A DNA stretch of 64,000 nt, taken from assembly GCA_049279675.1 (NCBI GenBank), contig JBAPOP010000130.1, positions 1 to 64,000 of the forward strand. The letters are read 5' to 3'. Source of the DNA: Palsa-147 sp049279675 (GTDB lineage: Bacteria; Acidobacteriota; Terriglobia; Acidiferrales; UBA7541). Position 1 is the first letter of the stretch, and every line of letters starts with the position of its first letter. This document shows, in pieces, positions 41,836-50,153 of the stretch. The notes under the pieces were generated by a model. The model was not told the DNA's origin. It ran no database searches and saw only the letters and a list, made by a program, of their open reading frames with translations. The position numbers and the translations under genes were made by a program.

Positions 41836-42024
41836 GAGGACATTCTCAAGAAATGGAGCAGTCGTCCAACTGGGATTCAGGCAGTCCTCGACAGCCCGGA
41901 CCGGAACGTGCGGTTCGGGTGGCGAGTCGGGCGCCCCTTGTTGCCTATAGCGCGGAGCGAATTGGCAGCGGGATGAGCGCGGAGGCGAGAGCCGCCGCCG
42001 AGTAACGAGAGTTTTCTATCTTGC
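41836..42024 (+). promoter_or_regulatory. Structured leader RNA upstream of the metal-transport operon (riboswitch candidate)
   Basis: The 377-base gap before the MgtE-like gene is mostly foldable. GAGGAC (41836-41841) pairs with GTCCTC (41884-41889) around an inner helix; CCCGGACCG (41895-41903) pairs with CGGTTCGGG (41911-41919) across a seven-base loop; further hairpins lie at about 41920-41934 and 41985-41999. An intrinsic terminator follows at once. A folded leader ending in a terminator before a transporter gene is the layout of a transcription-attenuating riboswitch. I could not match it to the M-box, yybP-ykoY or NiCo consensus, so class and ligand are open. Confidence 0.45.
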
Positions 42025-42065
42025 TACCCGCGGTCGGATCGAACCCCGGCCGCGGGTATTTTTTT
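42025..42065 (+). terminator. Intrinsic terminator at the end of the leader
   Basis: Stem TACCCGCGGTCGG / CCGGCCGCGGGTA (one G-U pair) and an eight-base loop, followed by seven T. It ends 90 bases before the MgtE-like ATG and could either end the CYTH transcript or act as a conditional stop in the operon leader. Confidence 0.85.
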
Positions 42066-42155
42066 GTGCCCACGGAGCGTCCCGGAAGTATCTGATTCCT
42101 GGGGATTTGGCCTCGATGTACCTGCCAAACGGCACTTGTGCGAAGAGGTGATTCA

Positions 42156-43397
42156 ATGCTGCACGCCACCGAAGTTCTGGGCGCAGAAGCCTACGATTTG
42201 AACGGCCACTTTGTGGGCCGCGTGAAAGAGCTTTTCGTCGAGCCGGCCGATCAGCCGAATCGTGTTTCGCGCGTCCTGCTTGGCCGCGGACAATATCGCC
42301 CGCTCGTCGCGCGCTACGATCAGATCAGCGACGTCACGCCCGGCCGGATGAAACTTACCACCGATGAATCGGCGCTCGAACTCTATCACCCGAACGAAGC
42401 GTGGCTCGCGCTTCGAAAGGATTTGCTGGACCAGCAGATTATCGACACGGCGGGACGCAAAGTCGTTCGCGTCAACGATATTGAATTGGCTGACCAGCGA
42501 ACCAACGGCAATGTCGAAATGCGCATCTCGCAGGTGGACGTAGGCCTGCCGGGAGCAGTGCGTCGGCTTCTGCAGGGAATTGTCCCACCGGAAGTGATTC
42601 GCCGGATTCAGAAGAAACTTCCGCAGCGCACAATCCGATGGGAATTTGTGAACTTGATCGAGCCGGATCCGCTCCGTCGCGTAAAGTTGCGCATGAGCAG
42701 CCAGAAGCTCGCGTCCATGCACCCGGCCGACCTCGCCGACATCATGGAAGAACTATCTCCGGCCGAGCGCCAGTCCATCATCACCTCGCTCGATGAAGAG
42801 ACCGCGGCAGAAGCGCTGGCCGAACTCGACAAACGCCTTCAGACGCAAGTGGTGGAGAAACTCGATCCGGAAAAGGCGGCGGACATCATCGAAGAGATGC
42901 GTCCGGACGAGGCCGCCGACCTGCTCGCAAACCTGACGCCGGAAGCTCGCGGCGACATTATCGAGGAAATGCCTGGACGCGATGCGCAGGAAGTTCGCGA
43001 CCTCCTCCGCTTCGAGCACGACACGGCGGGCGGCATGATGAATACGGAAGTTGTCACCGTGTCCGATGACGCGACGCGCGGCGAAGTGGTCGATTACATT
43101 CGCTTCCACGAAATTCCGCTCGATCAGCTCGCGGACGTGATCCTTATCAATCGCGATGCCGTGTTCGCCGGCACAGTCCGTCTTCCAAAACTCCTTCTCG
43201 CCGATCAGGAACAGAAAATGTTGGAACTCGTCTCCGACACGCACGTCTCGATTCAGCCGGAGGCGAACGATCGCGAAGTTTTCGAATTATTCGACAAATA
43301 CAATCTGCGGAGCCTGACCGTTGTGGATGTGGAGAATCATCCCATTGGCGCGATTACAGTGGACGATGTCGTGAGCCACATGCACGCGCTGCTATAA
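42156..43397 (+). CDS. Membrane-free MgtE-type Mg2+-sensor protein (PRC-like + MgtE_N + CBS)
   Basis: A 413-residue soluble protein. Residues about 1-75 and 80-135 resemble PRC-barrel modules (EVLGAEAYDLNGHFVGRVKE; IIDTAGRKVVRVNDIEL). Residues about 190-275 are the MgtE N-domain superhelix (LASMHPADLADIMEELSPAE, then DEAADLLANLTPEARGDI), and about 280-413 a CBS pair beginning LRFEHDTAGGMMNTEVVTV. In MgtE channels these parts sense Mg2+ and gate the pore, but the five membrane helices are missing here. The stop lies seven bases before an Nramp-type transporter, so it probably acts as a separate gate or sensor for that protein. ATG 42156 follows AGAGGTGA. Confidence 0.88.
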   Translation: MLHATEVLGAEAYDLNGHFVGRVKELFVEPADQPNRVSRVLLGRGQYRPLVARYDQISDVTPGRMKLTTDESALELYHPNEAWLALRKDLLDQQIIDTAGRKVVRVNDIELADQRTNGNVEMRISQVDVGLPGAVRRLLQGIVPPEVIRRIQKKLPQRTIRWEFVNLIEPDPLRRVKLRMSSQKLASMHPADLADIMEELSPAERQSIITSLDEETAAEALAELDKRLQTQVVEKLDPEKAADIIEEMRPDEAADLLANLTPEARGDIIEEMPGRDAQEVRDLLRFEHDTAGGMMNTEVVTVSDDATRGEVVDYIRFHEIPLDQLADVILINRDAVFAGTVRLPKLLLADQEQKMLELVSDTHVSIQPEANDREVFELFDKYNLRSLTVVDVENHPIGAITVDDVVSHMHALL

Positions 43398-43404
43398 AAA
43401 TGCC

Positions 43405-44742
43405 ATGACCGTCGTCGAAGTCAGCTCGAGTTTCGCCCGGCTGAGAAAGCGCTGGGAGGAGTTTGCGCGGCGCACGCGCATTACGCGCCGCAGGCTCGCG
43501 GTAATCCTTGCCGTCATCGGCCCCGGCATCATCACGTCCAACGTGGACAACGATGCCGGCGGAATCACCACCTATACGCTCGCGGGCGCGCAGTTCGGGT
43601 ACACGCTGCTTTGGACGCTGATTCCGCTCACCATCGCGCTCTACGTCAGCGAGGAAATGTGTGCGCGTATGGGTGTCGTCACCGGCAAAGGCCTCTCGGA
43701 TTTGATTCGCGAGGAGTTTGGATTCCGCTCGACTTTTTTCGTGATGCTTGCCGCGTTGGCAGTGGATCTCGGCAACACAGTGGCAGAATTCGCCGGCGTG
43801 GCTGCGTCTATGCAGATTTTCGGTATCAGCAAATACATTTCAGTGCCGATCGCGGCCATAGTTGTATGGTTCCTGGTCGTGCGGGGCTCGTATGCGCAAG
43901 TGGAAAAAATCTTTCTCGTGGCGTGCGCATTCTATCTAACGTATGTCGTTTCGGCGTTCCTAGCCAAGCCGGATTGGCTGGTCGCGGCGAAGGAAACAGT
44001 CTTGCCGACGTTTAGTCTCGATAAGGATTACCTGTTGATGTTCGTCGCGCTAGTAGGAACGACGATTGCGCCGTGGCAATTTTTCTATTTGCAGGCGGGA
44101 TTCGTCGAGAAGCGCGTCGGGCCAAAGCAGTACAAGCACGCGCGGCTTGACGTAATCGCCGGAAGCGTAACCTGTATGGCGATCGTCTTCTTCATCATCG
44201 TGTGCACGGCGGCAACGCTTCACGCGCATGGCATGACCAACATCACTGACGCTGCCCAGGCTGCTCAGGCTCTCGCGCCTCTCGCCGGTCGATTCGCCGC
44301 CACGCTTTTTGCGTTCGGACTTTTGAACGCGTCACTCTTCGCCGCGTCGATTCTGCCGCTCTCCACCGCGCACGTAATTTGCGAGGGCCTCGGCTTCGAA
44401 TCCGGCATCGATCACAAGCTCGGCGAAGCTCCCATCTTCTACGGCCTCTATGCTGGCCTGATCGTCGTCGGGGGAGGAATCATTCTGATCCCGCACGCTC
44501 CTCTGCTCAAGATTTTGCTTTTCTCGCAGGTCGCCAACGGCGTCTGGCTCGCTCCGGTGCTGATTTTCATCCTTTTGCTGATCAATCGTCGCGATCTAAT
44601 GGGTGATCACGTCAATTCGCTCGGCTTCAACATCGTGGCCTGGGTGATCAGTATCGCGATGATCGGCGTAACGCTCTTCCTCGGCTACGCCACTTTGTTC
44701 ATTCCGTCGGCGGCAACCACCGGGGGCACGCTGCTTCTCTAA
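43405..44742 (+). CDS. Nramp-type divalent metal transporter with altered metal site
   Basis: A 445-residue inner-membrane transporter of the Nramp fold with about 11 hydrophobic helices. The start of helix 1 aligns well with Mn-transporting Nramps, but the signature DPGN reads DAGG (residues 50-53), and in helix 6 the metal-binding MPH is APW (Ala222). Loss of the Met is known from Nramp relatives that carry hard ions such as Mg2+ or Al3+ instead of Mn2+/Fe2+. With the MgtE-type sensor seven bases upstream, Mg2+ is the most likely cargo. Direction and ion are inferred, not shown. The two genes form one operon behind the structured leader. Confidence 0.88.
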   Translation: MTVVEVSSSFARLRKRWEEFARRTRITRRRLAVILAVIGPGIITSNVDNDAGGITTYTLAGAQFGYTLLWTLIPLTIALYVSEEMCARMGVVTGKGLSDLIREEFGFRSTFFVMLAALAVDLGNTVAEFAGVAASMQIFGISKYISVPIAAIVVWFLVVRGSYAQVEKIFLVACAFYLTYVVSAFLAKPDWLVAAKETVLPTFSLDKDYLLMFVALVGTTIAPWQFFYLQAGFVEKRVGPKQYKHARLDVIAGSVTCMAIVFFIIVCTAATLHAHGMTNITDAAQAAQALAPLAGRFAATLFAFGLLNASLFAASILPLSTAHVICEGLGFESGIDHKLGEAPIFYGLYAGLIVVGGGIILIPHAPLLKILLFSQVANGVWLAPVLIFILLLINRRDLMGDHVNSLGFNIVAWVISIAMIGVTLFLGYATLFIPSAATTGGTLLL

Positions 44743-44820
44743 ACTACTGCTTTCCAGTCGGTTGCGCCGCTTGGCTGCCTGTGCTAGTTTGGCCGGGCAT
44801 TCCCTCGAGAGCGAGAATAA

Positions 44821-45627
44821 GTGAAAGCGACGGAACTCCTGAAGCCCGCTGGCCGCGAGGAAGCGGGCCTCCTCGAAAAACTCGATTTGAAAAGCCTTCC
44901 GCAGCACGTCGCCGTCATCATGGACGGCAATGGGCGCTGGGCGGAGCGGCGGCATTTCCCGCGCATCGCAGGGCATCGCGCCGGCGTGAAGATGGCGCGC
45001 GAAATCATCGAAACATGCGCCCGCCTCAAGCTCCCGATGCTGACTCTCTACGCCTTTTCGCTCGAGAATTGGCGGCGTCCTCAGGCTGAAATCGATTTCC
45101 TGATGCAACTTCTCCGTGAGTATTTGAAAAAGGAGCTCCCGTCGATACACAAGAACAATATCCGGCTGCTCATCATCGGGCGTTCGGAGCAATTGCCCGA
45201 GGGCGTCCGCCGCGATATCGAGCGCGCCATGCAAGTCACGGCCTCCAACACGGGAATGAAGCTGGTGGTCGCGCTGAATTACGGCGGCCGCGCGGAGCTT
45301 GTGGACGCGTTCAACGCCATCCTCGATCGCGTGCGCCGTGATGGTCTCTCCGGCTTTCGCGCTGACGAACAAACGATTTCGGAGCATCTCTATACCGCCG
45401 GCCTTCCCGATCCCGATCTCCTGATTCGCACGAGCGGCGAGATGCGCGTGAGCAATTTTCTCCTTTGGCAAATCGCGTATGCCGAAATTTACGTCACCGA
45501 AACTCTTTGGCCGGATTTCGACCGCACACGCCTTCTCGAGGCCCTGATTGATTTCCAGAAGCGCGAGCGCCGCTACGGCGGCCTCGGCGCAAAGCGCGAC
45601 CGTGCGGGCGCCGCGCGGCAGGGCTAA
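44821..45627 (+). CDS. uppS: Undecaprenyl diphosphate synthase
   Basis: A 268-residue cis-prenyltransferase that adds isopentenyl units to farnesyl diphosphate to build the C55 lipid carrier for wall and polysaccharide synthesis. Signature parts: VAVIMDGNGRWAERR with catalytic Asp35, FPRIAGHRAG, LYAFSLENWRRP, NYGGRAELVDA and LIRTSGEMRVSNFLLWQIAY. A short N-terminal extension (about 25 residues) precedes the fold. Starts with GTG. First gene of uppS-cdsA-dxr-rseP, a common bacterial order; cdsA follows after six bases. Confidence 0.95.
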   Translation: MKATELLKPAGREEAGLLEKLDLKSLPQHVAVIMDGNGRWAERRHFPRIAGHRAGVKMAREIIETCARLKLPMLTLYAFSLENWRRPQAEIDFLMQLLREYLKKELPSIHKNNIRLLIIGRSEQLPEGVRRDIERAMQVTASNTGMKLVVALNYGGRAELVDAFNAILDRVRRDGLSGFRADEQTISEHLYTAGLPDPDLLIRTSGEMRVSNFLLWQIAYAEIYVTETLWPDFDRTRLLEALIDFQKRERRYGGLGAKRDRAGAARQG

Positions 45628-45633
45628 GTCCGA

Positions 45634-46497
45634 ATGCTGCGCCGCATCCTGACCGCTGCCGTCCTCATTCCCATCGTCGTACTCGTCGTGCTGCGCGGCC
45701 CATGGCTGCTCGTCGCGGGCACGGCGACACTCGTCCTACTCCTTGCCATGCATGAATTTTTCAGCCTTGGTGACCGCATGGGCCTGCGCGCCTATCGCCG
45801 CTGGACCATGCTGTGCACGATCGGCCTGATGTACGCCCAGTGGGTGAGGGGACTCGATTCTCGCTCGAGTGGCGCCACAGGCGAATTTGTTCGCCAGGCT
45901 TCCGGGCCATTCTCGTCGCTCGAATTTGTGGCCATCGTTTTTGTGTTTGGAGTGGTGGTAATCGGTGTGGTCAATCGCCAGGCAATTGCCGACATTCTGC
46001 CAGCGATGGCTGTGAGCGCTGCAGGCCTCGTCTTCGTCGCATTTCCATTAAGCTACCTCATTCGCATCGTTGAACTCGAACCGAAAGGCCGCGAATTCGT
46101 TCTCTTCACCCTCGTGCTCGTCTGGGCGGGAGACATGCTCGCTTACTTCATCGGGCGCACGTTCGGGCATGCGCGCATGGCTCCGTCGCTGAGCCCGAAG
46201 AAAACTTGGGAAGGCGCGGCGGCGAATCTGGCTGCGTCGCTCGTGGTGGCAACATTTTTCGCCCGCTGGGTCGGTATGGATGGTCTAACGCTATTCGTGA
46301 TTGCGGGCCTTGCGAATATCGCCGGCCAACTTGGCGACCTGATCGAGTCGGCTTACAAGCGCGGCGCCGGAGCAAAGGACTCGAGCGGCCTGCTGCCGGG
46401 GCACGGCGGCGTGCTCGATCGGATCGACAGCTTAATTCTCGCGGCGCCAGTCGTCTGGTGGTCGCTCGTTTGGCTGCAGCACGGCTTTCATCTGTAA
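45634..46497 (+). CDS. cdsA: Phosphatidate cytidylyltransferase
   Basis: A 287-residue integral membrane enzyme making CDP-diacylglycerol from phosphatidic acid and CTP, the branch point of phospholipid synthesis. About eight hydrophobic helices are seen, and the family signature near the C-terminus is intact: APSLSPKKTWEGAAANLA and GQLGDLIESAYKRGAGAKDS followed by LPGHGGVLDRIDSL. Tight spacing after uppS shows co-transcription. Nothing unusual seen. Confidence 0.93.
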   Translation: MLRRILTAAVLIPIVVLVVLRGPWLLVAGTATLVLLLAMHEFFSLGDRMGLRAYRRWTMLCTIGLMYAQWVRGLDSRSSGATGEFVRQASGPFSSLEFVAIVFVFGVVVIGVVNRQAIADILPAMAVSAAGLVFVAFPLSYLIRIVELEPKGREFVLFTLVLVWAGDMLAYFIGRTFGHARMAPSLSPKKTWEGAAANLAASLVVATFFARWVGMDGLTLFVIAGLANIAGQLGDLIESAYKRGAGAKDSSGLLPGHGGVLDRIDSLILAAPVVWWSLVWLQHGFHL

Positions 46498-46602
46498 ACC
46501 CGCGCCAGAATATTTCATTGCGTCGTTCGGCGGAAATTTCGTCGATGCCGAACGCCCCTCGCTCGTTCGCGCGCTTCTGCTAAACTGGAGGCCAAGAGAC
46601 TC

Positions 46603-47778
46603 ATGCCCGGCAAACTCGCCATTCTCGGCTCGACCGGCTCGATTGGCCGCCAGTGCCTCAATGTCGTGGATTCGCTCGACGGCCAATTTGAAGTCATCTC
46701 GATGGCAGCCGGATCGAATGTGGATCTCGCCGCAGCCCAGATCGCGTCGCACCATCCCAAAATCGTCTCCGTCGCAACCGCTGAAGCAGCCGAGAAACTC
46801 GCATCGCTTCTCCGCAAGCGTCGCGTTTCACCCGTTCCCGAAATTCTATTCGGCGCGGATGGAATCGAGCGAGTCGCCACTCACCCCGAAGCCGGCACCG
46901 TCGTGTCCGCCGCAGTCGGCGTCGTCGGTTTGCGCGCCACGTACAAGGCCGTTCTCGCCGGAAAGAAAATTGCCCTCGCAAATAAGGAAGTTCTCGTCGC
47001 TGCCGGAGAAATAGTCACAGCTGCTGTCAAAGCAAATAACGTCTGCCTCCTTCCCGTTGACAGCGAGCACAACGCCATTCACCAATGCCTCCGCGCCGGC
47101 GAACGCGGGGAAGTGAAGCGCCTCGTCCTGACAGCCTCCGGCGGCCCGTTTCGCAAGACGCCACTCTCGAAAATGCGCCACGTGAGTCCCAAGCAAGCGC
47201 TCGCGCATCCAAACTGGAAGATGGGCCAGAGAATCACGATTGATTCGGCCACGATGATGAACAAGGGTTTCGAAGTCATCGAGGCGCGCTGGCTCTTCGG
47301 CATGGCGCTCGACCAAATCGAGGTTGTCATTCATCCGCAGTCCACGGTGCATTCGATGGTCGAATTCGTGGACGGTTCAATCCTGGCACAATTGGGCCCC
47401 ACGGATATGCGCATGCCGCTCCAATATGCGCTAACCTATCCGGAGCGCGTTTCGTCGAACGGATGTGCTCTCGATTGGTCGAAGTTGCGCAATCTTGATT
47501 TTGAGCCTGTTCCAGACAAGAAATTTCCATGTCTGCGGCTCGCGCGCGAGGCATCTAAGAAAGGCGGGCCGCTTCCATGCGCGCTGAACGCGGCCGACGA
47601 AGAAGCCGTTGCCGCGTTTCTGGCGCGCCGGTTAGCTTTTTCCGGGATTGCCGCCGTGATCGAGAAAGTGTTGGAGCAGATGCAGGGCCGGCGAATGGAA
47701 ACGATTGACAATGTCCTGGACGCCGACGCCGAAGCGCGGCGCCTGGCTCGCCAGGAAATCTCGCGCAGAAAATCTTAG
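46603..47778 (+). CDS. dxr: 1-deoxy-D-xylulose 5-phosphate reductoisomerase
   Basis: A 391-residue enzyme of the MEP isoprenoid pathway, turning DXP into MEP with NADPH. NADPH loop ILGSTGSIGRQCLNVV, LANKEVLVAAGEIV, the metal and substrate motif LLPVDSEHNAIHQCL, and LTASGGPFR followed by NWKMGQRITIDSATMMNKGF and EVIEARWLF are all as expected. It provides precursors for the UppS product made two genes upstream. A TAAACT box followed by GGAGG lies just before ATG, so an internal promoter is possible. Confidence 0.95.
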   Translation: MPGKLAILGSTGSIGRQCLNVVDSLDGQFEVISMAAGSNVDLAAAQIASHHPKIVSVATAEAAEKLASLLRKRRVSPVPEILFGADGIERVATHPEAGTVVSAAVGVVGLRATYKAVLAGKKIALANKEVLVAAGEIVTAAVKANNVCLLPVDSEHNAIHQCLRAGERGEVKRLVLTASGGPFRKTPLSKMRHVSPKQALAHPNWKMGQRITIDSATMMNKGFEVIEARWLFGMALDQIEVVIHPQSTVHSMVEFVDGSILAQLGPTDMRMPLQYALTYPERVSSNGCALDWSKLRNLDFEPVPDKKFPCLRLAREASKKGGPLPCALNAADEEAVAAFLARRLAFSGIAAVIEKVLEQMQGRRMETIDNVLDADAEARRLARQEISRRKS

Positions 47779-47796
47779 AGAAAGCTCGGATCGCTC

Positions 47797-49125
47797 ATGA
47801 ACAGTGTTCTCATCGCCATCGTATCTGCCGCCGTCGTCCTCGGGGTTGTGATCCTCGTCCACGAATGGGGTCACTTCATCGCTGGAAAACTGTTCGGAGT
47901 GCGCGTTGTCGTTTTCTCGCTCGGCTACGGTCCGCGCCTATGGGGAATAAAGCGCGGCGACACGGACTACCGCATTAGCGCTCTGCCGCTTGGCGGCTAC
48001 GTTCGCCTCGCGGGCGACAATCCGATCGAAGAACGCACCGGCGCCCCCGACGAATTCCTCTCTCGTCCGCGGTGGCAACGCGTTCTGATCTACCTCGCCG
48101 GCCCTACGATGAACGTAATCCTCGCGCTTGCCATATTCATCGGTCTGTTCACGCTCGTCGGCGTTCCCTCAGCCTCGTTCATGAATCAGAAGATCGAAGT
48201 CTCAGGCATGGACGCCCACTCCCCGGCCGAGAAAGCTGGCCTTCTGCCGGGCGACCACATTGTCAAAGTCGGGACCATTGATAACCCGACGTGGGAGCAG
48301 GCGCTCCTCTATCTCAATAATTTGGCCGCCGGTTCGCAGGTCGCGCTCGTCGTCGAGCGAGCCGGAAAGCCGGTGGATCTTACGGCCACGATTTCAGATC
48401 CGAACAATCCTGAATCCGTAACCGGCTATCCGTACATGTCGCCGGTGATCGGTGAGCTCATTCACGGAATGCCGGCCGAAAGCTCCGGCATCAAGTCCGG
48501 CGACTACGTAATTTCAATCAACGGTCGCCCCATCACCACTTGGCCATTGCTGATTGACAGCGTGTCCCATTCCGACGGCGACTTATTGCATTTCATCGTG
48601 CGTCGCGGCGGCTCTGAAACTGCGGTGGATGTGAGGCCGGTTCGCAGCACCAACGAACTCGGCGAAAACACTTGGATGATCGGCGCGGGCCGTTCGCCCG
48701 AGCCGGCCGTCTACAAGCGAATGGGACCTCTCTCTGCGACAGGCGAAGCCTTCACGGCTACGATTGGCGGAGTTCGCCAGGTGGTTGGCGTGGTTGGCGA
48801 GCTGATCACCGGAAAAGTTTCCGTTCGACAGCTTCAAAGTGTTGTGGGAATCGCGAAGCAGTCCGGGCAGGCCGCGAGGCGCGGCGCAGTCGAATTCCTC
48901 GTGTGGATCGCGATGATCAGCATCAATCTCGGCGTGTTGAACTTGTTGCCGATTCCGATTCTCGATGGCGGCCACGTTGTACTGCTTGCGGTCGAAGGCG
49001 CGCTGCACCGTGATATCAGTCTCGCTATTAAAGAGCGCATCATTCAGGTAGGGCTTGTCTTTCTTTTGGTCATCTTTGCCATCGTTATGTACAATGACGT
49101 TGCGCGCGTCCTGCCGCATCACTAA
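47797..49125 (+). CDS. rseP: RIP metalloprotease RseP (site-2 protease)
   Basis: A 442-residue intramembrane zinc protease that cuts anti-sigma factors and leftover signal peptides. First helix carries HEWGHF (zinc His22, His26, Glu23); the C-terminal PIPILDGGHVVLL gives the third ligand (Asp390). Two PDZ-type domains lie between (DAHSPAEKAGLLPGDHIVKV and AESSGIKSGDYVISINGR), as in E. coli RseP. Stop codon is followed directly by the Fur-family gene. No sigma/anti-sigma pair is in the window. Confidence 0.94.
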   Translation: MNSVLIAIVSAAVVLGVVILVHEWGHFIAGKLFGVRVVVFSLGYGPRLWGIKRGDTDYRISALPLGGYVRLAGDNPIEERTGAPDEFLSRPRWQRVLIYLAGPTMNVILALAIFIGLFTLVGVPSASFMNQKIEVSGMDAHSPAEKAGLLPGDHIVKVGTIDNPTWEQALLYLNNLAAGSQVALVVERAGKPVDLTATISDPNNPESVTGYPYMSPVIGELIHGMPAESSGIKSGDYVISINGRPITTWPLLIDSVSHSDGDLLHFIVRRGGSETAVDVRPVRSTNELGENTWMIGAGRSPEPAVYKRMGPLSATGEAFTATIGGVRQVVGVVGELITGKVSVRQLQSVVGIAKQSGQAARRGAVEFLVWIAMISINLGVLNLLPIPILDGGHVVLLAVEGALHRDISLAIKERIIQVGLVFLLVIFAIVMYNDVARVLPHH

Positions 49126-49176
49126 GTGAATCGCCGAGCCAGCCAACGGCGGCGGCACGAGCCGCAGAGATTGTCC

Positions 49177-49659
49177 ATGGCCAGCACACCCGCACACCGC
49201 GTTTCCACCGGCGAACGAATCAACGCGAACGAACCACCGGGGCACTTACAGCGAGAGCTCGCCTCGAAGCGGATTCGCCTGACGCGCCAGCGTCGCGTTC
49301 TCGTTCAAGTGATCGAGAATGCCCGCCGCCATCTCGATGCGGATGAAATTCTCGAGCGCGCGCAGCGAATTGACCCCAACATTACTCGCGTCACCGTCTA
49401 TCGCACTCTCGATCTGCTGAAGCGCCACGGCTTGATTGACGAGCTCGACCTGCTCCATCTCCGCGGCGATCGCCACTATTACGAGAGCCACGGCCCGCGC
49501 GATCACATCCACGTGGCCTGCCTCCGTTGCGGCAAAGTACGCGAATTCGAAAGCGAACTTTACGAGACTCTCATGAAGCAAATTTCCAAAGACTGCGGCA
49601 TCGAGATCACCGTAACGCGCACCGAAGTCGGCGGCGTCTGCGAAGAATGCCGCCGGTAG
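49177..49659 (+). CDS. Fur-family metal-dependent repressor
   Basis: A 160-residue Fur/Zur/PerR-type regulator. The winged helix (KRIRLTRQRRVLVQVIEN, then NITRVTVYRTLDLLKRHGL) precedes the dimer/metal domain with HYYESHGPRDHIHVACLRCG and CEEC near the end: two CxxC pairs that hold structural zinc, and His residues for the sensing site. Whether it senses Fe, Zn, Mn or peroxide cannot be decided. I use ATG 49177; a GTG at 49126, directly after the rseP stop, would add 17 basic residues. With the nearby Nramp-like operon as one possible target, though no Fur box was seen. Confidence 0.9.
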   Translation: MASTPAHRVSTGERINANEPPGHLQRELASKRIRLTRQRRVLVQVIENARRHLDADEILERAQRIDPNITRVTVYRTLDLLKRHGLIDELDLLHLRGDRHYYESHGPRDHIHVACLRCGKVREFESELYETLMKQISKDCGIEITVTRTEVGGVCEECRR

Positions 49660-49715
49660 TCCCTGGTAGGATTCCTGTTTTACGATACCGTTTGATAGGA
49701 TTCCGCTAACAAGCA

Positions 49716-50153
49716 ATGTTTCGCTTCCTGAAGGATCGCTCCAAGAACGCTGGGCCCTCCACGCTGCTGGGCCACCTCGAGTTCAGCATCATGGAAGATC
49801 TTTGGGCGACCGGCGAAAGCAATGTCCGCGGTGTCCGCGACCGGCTTCGCCGGCCTCTGGCCTACACGACCGTAATGACGACTCTGGAGCGGCTTTTCAA
49901 GAAGCATTGTTTGAACCGGCGTAAATCGGGGCGAGCCTTTCTCTATTCACCCAAATTCACGCGTCAAGAATGGGAGTGTGAGCGGGCGGAGCAATTGCTC
50001 TCGGCATTTTTGGGTGGACCTCAACCTCGGACCGACTCGCTATTTTCGGCCCTGGTGCAGGCGGTTGGCCAGCGAGATCCGGCACTTCTCGATGCGCTTG
50101 AAAAGAAAATCCAGGCAAGGCGCCTGGAGCTTTCGCGCAAAGGCCGGTCATGA
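49716..50153 (+). CDS. BlaI/MecI-type repressor
   Basis: A 145-residue winged-helix repressor of the BlaI/MecI family (LGHLEFSIMEDLWATGESNV and AYTTVMTTLERLFKKHCL, then a C-terminal dimer helix EQLLSAFLGG). Family members are cut by a BlaR1-type protease to release resistance genes. Its stop overlaps the ATG of an M56 peptidase gene, the usual pairing. A nine-base direct repeat TAGGATTCC (49667-49675 and 49696-49704) just upstream could be its own operator. No beta-lactamase gene is near. Confidence 0.9.
   Translation: MFRFLKDRSKNAGPSTLLGHLEFSIMEDLWATGESNVRGVRDRLRRPLAYTTVMTTLERLFKKHCLNRRKSGRAFLYSPKFTRQEWECERAEQLLSAFLGGPQPRTDSLFSALVQAVGQRDPALLDALEKKIQARRLELSRKGRS

Noticed and set aside
41836..42024. 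Known Mg2+ (M-box), Mn2+ (yybP-ykoY) or Ni/Co riboswitch
   Set aside because: Isolated short matches (GGAGCAG, GACAGCC) are not in the order or spacing of those consensus structures, so I do not assign a class.
42025..42065. tRNA T-arm (GGATCGAACCC)
   Set aside because: The loop resembles a T-arm by chance; there is no acceptor, D-arm or anticodon arm, and the sequence is fully explained as a terminator.
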